Shown: positions 1 to 5,301 of the stretch, one piece after another | Layout: each line of letters begins with the position of its first letter | How positions within the stretch are numbered: the stretch's first letter is position 1 | Assembly: GCA_900770325.1 (NCBI GenBank) | Contig: CAAGKE010000176.1 | Span: 1 to 6,631, forward strand | Source: Lachnospiraceae bacterium | GTDB lineage: Bacteria; Bacillota; Clostridia; Lachnospirales; Lachnospiraceae | Direction: 5' to 3' | DNA: 6,631 bases | Made by a program: the position numbers and the translations under genes | The notes under the pieces: generated by a model | Databases searched by the model: none | Told to the model about the DNA's origin: nothing | What the model saw: only the letters and a program-made list of their open reading frames with translations

Positions 1-18
1 ACGACGCTCTTCCGATCT
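1..18 (+). other. Untrimmed Illumina sequencing adapter (not genomic)
   Basis: The first 18 bases, ACGACGCTCTTCCGATCT, are identical to the 3' end of the standard Illumina TruSeq read-1 adapter as I know it. They sit exactly at the edge of the window, where an untrimmed adapter in an assembled contig would lie. Genomic sequence should be taken to begin at position 19. The reading frame of the following gene stays open through the adapter only by chance, so any protein translated from these bases is artificial. Confidence 0.95.
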
Positions 19-371
19 CGGTGTTTGATTATGCGAAACAGTTTGCGTCAGCAGATACGATCGTGATTGCCGCACCATTCTGGGATTTGTCATTTCCGGC
101 CGAACTTAAAATATATATTGAAAACATATATGTTACAGGAATCGTATCGAAATATGGAACGGATGGAAAACCGGAGGGCTTATGCAATGCACGGGAACTA
201 TACTACGTGACAACTGCCGGGGGACCATATGACGGGCGATATAGTTATGATTATATCAAAGATCTTGCTCAAAACTACTTTGGAATTGACAAAACGACGT
301 TGATCAAGGCAGAGATGCTTGATATTTTTGGAAATGATCCGCAAAAGATTCTTGATGAATGTATATTTTAA
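19..371 (+). CDS. NAD(P)H-dependent flavodoxin-fold oxidoreductase, C-terminal fragment
   Basis: This is the C-terminal part of a flavodoxin-like NAD(P)H:quinone/azo oxidoreductase (AcpD/AzoR-related), a cytoplasmic FMN enzyme that reduces quinones or azo compounds with NAD(P)H. The fragment carries the family core: a strand followed by AAPFWDLSFPAELKIYIEN (FMN-side loop and helix), then the YYVTTAGGPY segment, then the FGI and LDIFGNDPQKIL tail. Family members are about 200 residues; only about 116 are present, so the N-terminal FMN phosphate-binding part is missing because the contig begins here. The GTG at 21 is therefore an internal Val codon, not a start. The stop at 369-371 comes soon after KILDE, and the last few residues (CIF) fall at a junction with a truncated gene on the other strand, so the 3' end may also be rearranged. 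The fragment looks more AT-rich than the genes after 600. The precise substrate cannot be told. Confidence 0.85.
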
Positions 372-431
372 GGCTTTGCATAATCCTTTATTCAATGCTA
401 TATCGTCTTCTGCAATTAGTAGTTGTTCCAT
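366..431 (-). pseudogene. Response regulator N-terminal remnant (OmpR-type), truncated
   Basis: Reading on the minus strand from an ATG at 431-429, the first 20 or so codons give MEQLLIAEDDIALNKGLCKA, the classic first strand, acidic pair (EDD) and helix 1 of a response-regulator receiver domain. The start is well formed: GGAGGG (444-439) lies 7 bases upstream. After about LKY the similarity stops and the frame runs on into the antisense of the oxidoreductase fragment, where the peptide no longer resembles a receiver domain. The phosphoacceptor Asp, the Thr/Ser, the Lys and the DNA-binding domain are all absent. This is best read as the 5' stub of a gene whose remainder (about 200 codons) was lost when it was joined to the oxidoreductase 3' end. 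An assembly chimera is possible, given the adapter at the contig edge. No function is expected. Confidence 0.7.
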
Positions 432-521
432 CTGAATTCCCTCCGTTTACTTGCAGTTTTTCCATTGCTTAACATTTCAGAAGGGGATTGGCACCTGCTG
501 CTGATACTATTTTGTTTCCCA

Positions 522-550
522 CCGCTTAGCGTTCTGCGCGCCTGAAGCGG
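522..550. repeat. Short imperfect inverted repeat upstream of the regulator promoter
   Basis: CCGCTT (522-527) and AAGCGG (545-550) form a 6-bp dyad around a GC-rich 17-base centre, ending 4 bases before the proposed -35 of the response regulator gene. There is no T-run on either side, so it does not look like an intrinsic terminator. It could be an operator for an unknown regulator or chance. Together with the remnant and the promoter this is all I see in the gap 372-620. Confidence 0.25.
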
Positions 551-554
551 GATG

Positions 555-584
555 TTGATGGGGCTTGACAGGAAATGATATAAT
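555..584 (+). promoter_or_regulatory. Promoter of the LytTR response regulator gene
   Basis: A perfect TATAAT (579-584) is preceded by TG one base upstream (576-577), giving a full extended -10 element. A partial -35, TTGATG (555-560), sits 18 bases away. A better-looking TTGACA at 565-570 is only 8 bases from the -10 and cannot act as its -35. Transcription would start near 591, leaving a leader of about 30 bases before the ATG at 621. Confidence 0.6.
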
Positions 585-620
585 AAAAGCGATAAAATGC
601 AATATGGGGTGAGAAAACAA

Positions 621-1337
621 ATGATGGGTCAGTCCTTTAATATAGCTGTTTGCGATGATGATCCGGCAGACAGAGAAACGATTGCCGCAATGACAAAAAC
701 AGCTTGTGAGCTGGAGCACATTCACTCAGAGATTTCCTGTTTTGCAGCTGCTGAGGATTTTTTTAAAGAACTGGAGACTGGAAAACAGTATCATCTGCTT
801 TTGCTGGATGTGATGATGCCTGTTCAGGACGGGATGGAATTGGCAAGGCAGATACGCGGGGAAAGGAAAGAGATACCGATTGTATTTATTTCCAGTGACC
901 GGGATATGGCTTTGCAGGGATACGAAGTGGCAGCTCTCCGGTATCTGGCGAAGCCTCTGAAACCGGAAAAACTGAGAGAAGCTGTTGTGATTTGCTATAA
1001 AGAGAACCGGAGAAAAAGGGAACTTTATATACCGGGAAATGGAGGAATAGCAAGAATCGATCCAAAAGATATCTATTTTATCGAAACATATGGGAGAAAA
1101 AGCAGGATATGGCAGTCAGAAGAGGAGTTGGAGACCGGGCTTTCTCTGGCACAACTGGAAGAGATGCTCCAGGGGCGCGGGTTTCTCCGGTGCCATCAGA
1201 GTTTTCTGGTCAACTGTCGGTATATCCGTCATTTTTGTACTTCTTTGATAGAGCTTGTGGACGGAAGGAAAATTCCTGTCAGCAAGCACCGTATCAAAGA
1301 AGTACGAAAAGCGTTTTTTGATTATATAAAAGAGTAA
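621..1337 (+). CDS. LytTR-family response regulator (AgrA/ComE-like)
   Basis: This is a 238-residue DNA-binding response regulator, a usual length for the family. Residues 6-125 form the receiver domain: acidic pocket in VCDDD (12-14), phosphoacceptor Asp63 in LLLLDVMMP, Ser91/Ser92 in VFISSD, and Lys111 in LAKPLKPEKL. Residues about 137-236 form a LytTR DNA-binding domain, recognised by IDPKDIYFIETYGRKSRIW, the FLRCHQSFLVNCRYI segment and the closing GRKIPVSKHRIKEVR. The start at 621 is chosen because GGGGTGAG (606-613) lies 7 bases upstream; an in-frame ATG at 597 has no such site and falls at the expected transcription start. It converges on a sensor kinase gene whose stop is 2 bp from its own, and that kinase is the probable phosphodonor. 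LytTR proteins typically activate promoters from paired direct repeats; a matching repeat lies at 3338-3370 upstream of the exporter operon, its likely target. All catalytic residues are present, so it should be functional. Confidence 0.93.
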   Translation: MMGQSFNIAVCDDDPADRETIAAMTKTACELEHIHSEISCFAAAEDFFKELETGKQYHLLLLDVMMPVQDGMELARQIRGERKEIPIVFISSDRDMALQGYEVAALRYLAKPLKPEKLREAVVICYKENRRKRELYIPGNGGIARIDPKDIYFIETYGRKSRIWQSEEELETGLSLAQLEEMLQGRGFLRCHQSFLVNCRYIRHFCTSLIELVDGRKIPVSKHRIKEVRKAFFDYIKE

Positions 1338-1339
1338 CG

Positions 1340-3250
1340 TCAGATAGGAATGACAAAAGTAATCTTGTATACTGTTTTTGACTGGTCGATGAATAACATA
1401 TTGTCACCCCATCGATTCATGATCTGACGAATGATTTTCAGTCCATACCCATGCCCAGGCATGGGTTCTTTTTTCTTTTTGCCCGTCTTATACGGTGTGG
1501 AATTTTCACAGGTGAAAATAAAGAGATGTTCTTTGCAGTGAAAATCCAGTTTGATATAAGGCTCCGTTGTGTCGGAGCCGGCAGCCGAGTCAATGGCATT
1601 ATCCAGAATATTTATCACCAGGCAGCAGAGTTCAGCATCGGTAAGGGGCAGATCCTTTGGTGCATCGCAGCGGAAGACTTCAACGGAAATCCCTTTTGCG
1701 TTTGCTGCATTCAATTTGCCGTTCAGAAGGATATTTAAGGTCAGGTTTTTGCTGACTATCACAGGCCGTACATTTTCTACCTGTCCGATCAGCTCATCCA
1801 GATAACCGGGGATACGTTCCGGCGATTCGACCGCCATTGTGTGTATCAGGGAATAGTGTTTCATCATATCGTGGCGGAGCATTTTTACTTCCTCAGTCTG
1901 ACAGCGCAGATTTTCATAACTTTCCATGGCCAGTTTATTCTTTACCGCCAGAACCTGAAGCTCTGTGCGGCGTTCGGTTTCCTGCTCCAGCAACTGCATA
2001 ATAACTGCAATAAGGGTGGAAAACAGGCAGAGGCTCCAGACCAGTGTTAAGGAAAAGTGCGGAAGATACAGAGTGATATCTGTTTTGATCCGTGCAAATA
2101 CACTTGTGACATAATCCGGAACTGCCCAGATGCTGATCACCAGGAAGAGGGTATACCCGATGATACACAGCAGCGCAGTCTGTGCCAGATGGCGGAAGAA
2201 GGGATCTGTCCGATTCCACAGGACAAAAGCTGCTGCAAGTACGGCAAGCAGTGAAAAAATGCCCGCAATTCGCGGCAGATCCACAAAAAGTACATACCAG
2301 TCTCCGTAGGGAAGCAGTATCTGCGCAACGGCTGAGAGCAGAGTACTGATCCATTGCAGAGCCGTGATGCCCCAGAATAGGAGACGAAGCCTTTCTGCAT
2401 GCAGGAACAGAAAAAGAAGGAGCGTTCCTACGGAAGCGTGGAAACAAAAAACTGCGAGGTCAAATGGCAGCGCCTGAAAATATTTGAGAAAAAAATCTGC
2501 CTTTGATAAAATGCTGCACATCTGCAGGAAGACAGCCAGGGCAAACACAGGAAGCTCCGGGGAAATGGTTCCGGAGGAAGCTTTCAGGACAAAGGCAGCC
2601 AGCAGGAAAAGCTCCAGCGAAAACAGAAGTACAGCAGGAAGCATCGTCCTGACGGTGGAGGCAATCAGGCTGCTTTCGTAGGCATAACCACAATACAATG
2701 TCACACTGCTGGGCCATACTGTTCCGGGATCTGTCAGGGTCTCAGAATTGGCAGGGCTGGATTGGGCAATCGTCAGCGTCTGTCCGTGATAGTCCGGCGA
2801 CAGGGATATGGTCACAGGTTCCGTCCGGTCATACTCCAGCATGGGAAGCTCCAGATAGCCGATCTGGTTATTTAATTCCGGACAATCCGTATATATCAGA
2901 ACATCATCCAGAAAGACGCTGACCGTCCGGTTGACTGCTTCGATTTTCAGCATGGCGCTGTCCGTTTCTTCTGTAAGCCGGCGGGAATAATAAAAAGTCT
3001 GGCCCGGGAAGGAAAGACCGGAATATCCGCCCATGCCGTTGGAAATGAGTTCCGTTACGGTGCCCTTCTCATTTGTAAAGACTGTCCATCCGTCCGCTCC
3101 CTCCCATTCCTGACCGTCTTCGGGAAATTTGAAAAGGTTATAAGTGACATCCTCCATCGGGTGAATATAACAGGAAACAGCCATCAGTGATGGAATAAAC
3201 AGAAATAGAGATATAAACGCTGCAATCACCAGTTTATGTAAACACTTCAT
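1340..3250 (-). CDS. Sensor histidine kinase, extracellular beta-sandwich + 7TM + GHKL
   Basis: This 636-residue membrane sensor kinase is the probable partner of the LytTR regulator it converges on. An N-terminal hydrophobic helix (residues 6-26) leads into an extracytoplasmic region (about 28-195), rich in short beta-strand-like stretches, that resembles a jelly-roll or sugar-binding-type sandwich. Seven hydrophobic segments follow (about 201-223, 232-249, 262-285, 289-313, 318-345, 355-378, 394-420), the layout of 7TMR-DISM receptors. A short coiled-coil-like linker (422-455) leads to the H-box LRHDMMKH with His460 as likely phosphorylation site. The GHKL ATPase domain has the N-box LVINILDNAIDSA (544-556; Asn547, Asn551) and the glycine box GHGYGL (599-604). 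This is the HPK10/AgrC-like kinase class that works with LytTR regulators. The start has GAGAGGG (3263-3257) 6 bases upstream. Kinase and regulator lie on opposite strands, unlike the usual co-directional pair, and no terminator for this gene was found. The ligand is unknown; the sandwich domain is inferred by pattern only. Confidence 0.9.
   Translation of the reverse strand: MKCLHKLVIAAFISLFLFIPSLMAVSCYIHPMEDVTYNLFKFPEDGQEWEGADGWTVFTNEKGTVTELISNGMGGYSGLSFPGQTFYYSRRLTEETDSAMLKIEAVNRTVSVFLDDVLIYTDCPELNNQIGYLELPMLEYDRTEPVTISLSPDYHGQTLTIAQSSPANSETLTDPGTVWPSSVTLYCGYAYESSLIASTVRTMLPAVLLFSLELFLLAAFVLKASSGTISPELPVFALAVFLQMCSILSKADFFLKYFQALPFDLAVFCFHASVGTLLLFLFLHAERLRLLFWGITALQWISTLLSAVAQILLPYGDWYVLFVDLPRIAGIFSLLAVLAAAFVLWNRTDPFFRHLAQTALLCIIGYTLFLVISIWAVPDYVTSVFARIKTDITLYLPHFSLTLVWSLCLFSTLIAVIMQLLEQETERRTELQVLAVKNKLAMESYENLRCQTEEVKMLRHDMMKHYSLIHTMAVESPERIPGYLDELIGQVENVRPVIVSKNLTLNILLNGKLNAANAKGISVEVFRCDAPKDLPLTDAELCCLVINILDNAIDSAAGSDTTEPYIKLDFHCKEHLFIFTCENSTPYKTGKKKKEPMPGHGYGLKIIRQIMNRWGDNMLFIDQSKTVYKITFVIPI
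1448..1480 (+). terminator. Intrinsic terminator for the regulator transcript, inside the kinase gene
   Basis: CCCATGCC (1448-1455) and GGCATGGG (1458-1465) form a perfect 18-base palindrome, which folds as a 7-bp stem with a 4-base loop. It is followed at once by TTCTTTTTTCTTTTT (1466-1480) on the plus strand, the full signature of a Rho-independent terminator. It lies 110 bases past the regulator stop codon. On the other strand the same bases encode kinase residues Lys591-Gly601, the lysine run plus PMPGHG of the ATP lid and glycine box. Regulator mRNA ending here would be antisense to the last 140 or so bases of the kinase coding sequence. The T-tract could be a by-product of the lysine codons, but the exact palindrome makes a real terminator plausible. 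Confidence 0.65.
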
Positions 3251-3285
3251 CGAAATCCCTCTCAGTTCAAATCATATCTGATTTA

Positions 3286-3315
3286 AGTGTAGCAGTTTCT
3301 TCTGCAGACTGTCAA
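3286..3315 (-). promoter_or_regulatory. Promoter of the sensor kinase gene (leftward)
   Basis: On the minus strand a perfect -35 TTGACA (3315-3310) is followed after 18 bases by TACACT (3291-3286), with TG one base upstream of it (extended -10). Transcription would start near 3279, leaving a leader of about 29 bases before the kinase ATG at 3250. The spacer contains a CAGTTT (plus strand, 3293-3298) that shares the core of the direct repeats further upstream but is not in phase with them. Confidence 0.6.
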
Positions 3316-3337
3316 CGTGAGCAGCCGGTAAAGCCTG

Positions 3338-3370
3338 CCCAGTTTTGCAGGATTTCCACCCAGTTTTGCA
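3338..3370 (+). promoter_or_regulatory. Paired direct repeats, probable LytTR regulator binding site
   Basis: CCCAGTTTTGCA occurs twice without mismatch, at 3338-3349 and 3359-3370, with a 21-bp period (two helical turns). LytTR-domain regulators are known to bind paired 9-bp direct repeats of the form [TA][AC][CA]GTTN[AG][TG] with 12-13 bp between them. Here the 9-mers CCAGTTTTG (3339-3347, 3360-3368) have a 12-bp gap and match the core, differing at two degenerate positions. The proximal copy ends 6 bp before the weak -35 of the rightward exporter promoter, the usual place for an activator. The regulator at 621-1337 is the obvious candidate to bind here. The leftward kinase promoter lies on the other side, so control of both is possible. 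The first copy also sits in a small dyad (CCTGC, 3334-3338; GCAGG, 3347-3351), which leaves room for another kind of regulator. Confidence 0.65.
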
Positions 3371-3376
3371 AATATA

Positions 3377-3405
3377 CTGAAATTAGAAAAAAACTTTGTT
3401 ATAAT
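3377..3405 (+). promoter_or_regulatory. Promoter of the MATE-GH3 operon (rightward)
   Basis: A perfect TATAAT (3400-3405) with TG at 3397-3398 makes an extended -10. The -35, CTGAAA (3377-3382, 17-base spacer), is poor, which fits a promoter that needs an activator. The paired repeats end just upstream of it. The predicted start near 3412 gives an AT-rich leader of about 67 bases before the exporter gene. Confidence 0.6.
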
Positions 3406-3478
3406 TTTACAAATTTCTGGTAGAAATACACAATAATATACAAAAAAGAAACAGAAAAAGTGCAGTTATCGGAGAAAA

Positions 3479-5221
3479 ATGATGACAGAAAAACGTGAGG
3501 ATGTCCTTCAGCAGGACGAACAGTTTTTGAAAAATGCATATAAGAAAGCGGTTTTGCCCTGTATCTTGTCCATGCTCAGCGGGAATATCAATATTCTGGT
3601 GGACGGGATCCTGGTAGGGCAGAAAGCAGGATCTAACGGTCTGGCTGCCATTAATCTCTGTGTTCCGGTTTATCTGGTACTGTGCGTCATCGGTTCTTTT
3701 CTTGTTTCCGGAACTGCCATTACCGCAGCCCGGTACATTGGGGATAACCGGACAGGGGAGGCAGTGAAACTGTATCAGACTTCCGTGATTGCCTGCCTGG
3801 CTGCTTCTTTTCTGGTTACAGCCATCGGTCTGATGAATCTGAAACCACTCACTGTTTTCTTGTGTTCTGATGACGAGACGATGCCCTATGTGACTTCGTA
3901 TGCCTTTATTACCCTGGCCGGTGCGCTGCCGAAGATTATGATTTACATTCCGTTCTGGTTCCTTCGTCTGGATGGCCGCGGAGGAAGTGTCTCCCTGATA
4001 ATGGGAGTGATGGCCGGAGGAAATATTCTTCTGGATCTGTTGTTTCTGTATGTGTTTGATCTGGGCGTTTTTGGCGCCGGGCTGGCAAGCGTGCTTGCAA
4101 CTGCGGCAGCAGCTGTTATCGGCTTTGTTCTGCTTTGTGACAGCCGCAGCAGTTTTCGGCCGGGACTGGCATTTATCCGGGAGAAAGATTGCTGGAAACA
4201 GATCTCTCTGGCAGGAAGTCCTTCCGCTGCAAACAATCTGTTTCAGACCCTGCGTCTTCTGGCAGTGAATAACCTGCTGATAAAGAGCGGAGGGAGCAGC
4301 CTGGTAGCGGCATTTACAGCAGTAAACTGTATTTCCGCTTTTGCCGGATGTATCACGGATGGGGTTCCCCAGGCGGCTTCTGCCATGCTGGGAATTTACA
4401 GCGGGGAACATGATAACAACAGCACACGTCTTCTGATACGCCGGGAATGGAGAAGCGGATGTGTTTACTGCATACTTTTTTCAGTCGTAGTTCTGGCAGG
4501 AGCCGATCTGATTTCCGGGTTGTATGGACTGGACATTTCATTAAGATTCCCTATGTTCTGTCTTGCGGCAGGCCTGTTTCCTGCTCTTTGGAACAGTATT
4601 CTTTCCGGTTATTATAACGTATGCGGCCGTATCTTCTGGGCCAACGCCCTGATTTTCCTCCGGGTTTTTCTGACTGCGGCGGGGAGTCTGTTTCTTCTGA
4701 TTCTGTTTCAGGGAAATCCCTGGTGGTTTTTGTTCCTTTCAGAGGCTGTTCCTCTTCTTCTGTGGTATCTGGCCACCCTGGTTTATCACAAAAGGCATCC
4801 GGAGGATACCAGATATCTGTTGATGGACTGCGGGCTGGAGAGAGAAGGATGCGTGCTGAATTTTTCTGTGGGAGACGAGATAGAGCAGATCTGTGAAGCC
4901 AGCAGCAGGATCACGGATTTTTGCAGGAAGAACGGAATGCATGAGAAACAGATGATACGGATGAGCCTAGCTATCGAAGAGATTATGACATTGATCGTGC
5001 AGATGAACGGCGGGAACAGGGTATCCTTTGATGTTCGGGCGTTCTCCCTGCAGGGAGTGATCGGCATTCGTTTCCGCTATAATGGAATTGACTTTAATCC
5101 CTTTCAGAGCTTTCAGGAACAGGATGAGCAGTATATGGGAATACGGATGGTGGAAACTTTGGTAGAAGAGACTGTATATCAGCGGACATTTGGAATGAAC
5201 ACGCTGCAGATTCTGTTGTAG
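3479..5221 (+). CDS. MATE-family exporter with C-terminal degenerate GHKL/RsbW-like domain
   Basis: Residues about 15-440 are a MATE (MatE) multidrug/metabolite exporter of the cytoplasmic membrane. They have the family's opening (AVLPCILSMLSGNINILVDGILVG), a second repeat starting near 240 (QISLAGSPSAANNLFQTLRLLAVNN), and about 12 hydrophobic segments. Typical MATE proteins end near 450 residues; this one continues to 580. Residues about 457-580 resemble the RsbW/SpoIIAB type of anti-sigma ATPase domain: SLAIEEIMTLIVQ lines up with the N-box, RYNGIDFNPF with the G1 box, and MGIRMVETLVEETVYQRT with the G2 region. The N-box Asn is Leu505, the G1 Asp is Tyr534 and the first G2 Gly is Tyr552, so ATP binding may be lost. 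Two in-frame ATGs stand in tandem (3479 and 3482); GGAG (3471-3474) is 4 and 7 bases away, so the second may be the one used. The GH3 gene follows after 80 bp with no terminator between, so the two are probably co-transcribed. Substrate unknown; by context it may export the GH3 product. Confidence 0.9.
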   Translation: MMTEKREDVLQQDEQFLKNAYKKAVLPCILSMLSGNINILVDGILVGQKAGSNGLAAINLCVPVYLVLCVIGSFLVSGTAITAARYIGDNRTGEAVKLYQTSVIACLAASFLVTAIGLMNLKPLTVFLCSDDETMPYVTSYAFITLAGALPKIMIYIPFWFLRLDGRGGSVSLIMGVMAGGNILLDLLFLYVFDLGVFGAGLASVLATAAAAVIGFVLLCDSRSSFRPGLAFIREKDCWKQISLAGSPSAANNLFQTLRLLAVNNLLIKSGGSSLVAAFTAVNCISAFAGCITDGVPQAASAMLGIYSGEHDNNSTRLLIRREWRSGCVYCILFSVVVLAGADLISGLYGLDISLRFPMFCLAAGLFPALWNSILSGYYNVCGRIFWANALIFLRVFLTAAGSLFLLILFQGNPWWFLFLSEAVPLLLWYLATLVYHKRHPEDTRYLLMDCGLEREGCVLNFSVGDEIEQICEASSRITDFCRKNGMHEKQMIRMSLAIEEIMTLIVQMNGGNRVSFDVRAFSLQGVIGIRFRYNGIDFNPFQSFQEQDEQYMGIRMVETLVEETVYQRTFGMNTLQILL

Positions 5222-5301
5222 GAAACTGCAGAGTAATGTTTGGAACCAGCTGAATTCCTTACGGATTAGGATGCGGGAACATCAGTCAGGCGGAGCAAAA
5301 T

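Noticed and set aside
21..23. GTG as start codon of the oxidoreductase fragment
   Set aside because: There is no ribosome binding site, the family continues about 80 residues upstream, and the preceding bases are adapter.
198..365. Minus-strand open frame continuing the response-regulator stub to 77 codons
   Set aside because: Beyond about codon 22 it is antisense to the oxidoreductase and shows no receiver-domain features.
565..570. Consensus TTGACA as -35 box of the regulator promoter
   Set aside because: It is only 8 bases from the TATAAT, and the next -10-like sequence (593-598) is 22 bases away; neither spacing works.
597..620. Earlier ATG for the LytTR regulator
   Set aside because: It lacks a ribosome binding site, lies at the predicted transcription start, and adds eight residues not typical of the family; GGGGTGAG points to 621.
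1298..1319. Possible terminator for the kinase transcript at the A/T-rich GAAAAGCGTTTTTT inside the regulator gene
   Set aside because: The stem is only A-T pairs around a GC pair, too weak for an intrinsic terminator.
1935..2447. 170-codon minus-strand open frame overlapping the kinase gene in another frame
   Set aside because: It is a Cys/Ser-rich shadow of the kinase membrane region with no recognisable domain or ribosome binding site.
3170..3190. Lipobox-like MAVSC near the kinase N-terminus
   Set aside because: The position -3 residue is Ala rather than Leu, and the helix is more simply the first membrane segment or signal anchor of a multi-pass kinase.
3407..4411. 334-codon minus-strand open frame antisense to the MATE gene
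   Set aside because: Its product is low-complexity-like, rich in Gln, Asn, His and Cys with no family motif, and it lies opposite a clear MATE coding sequence.
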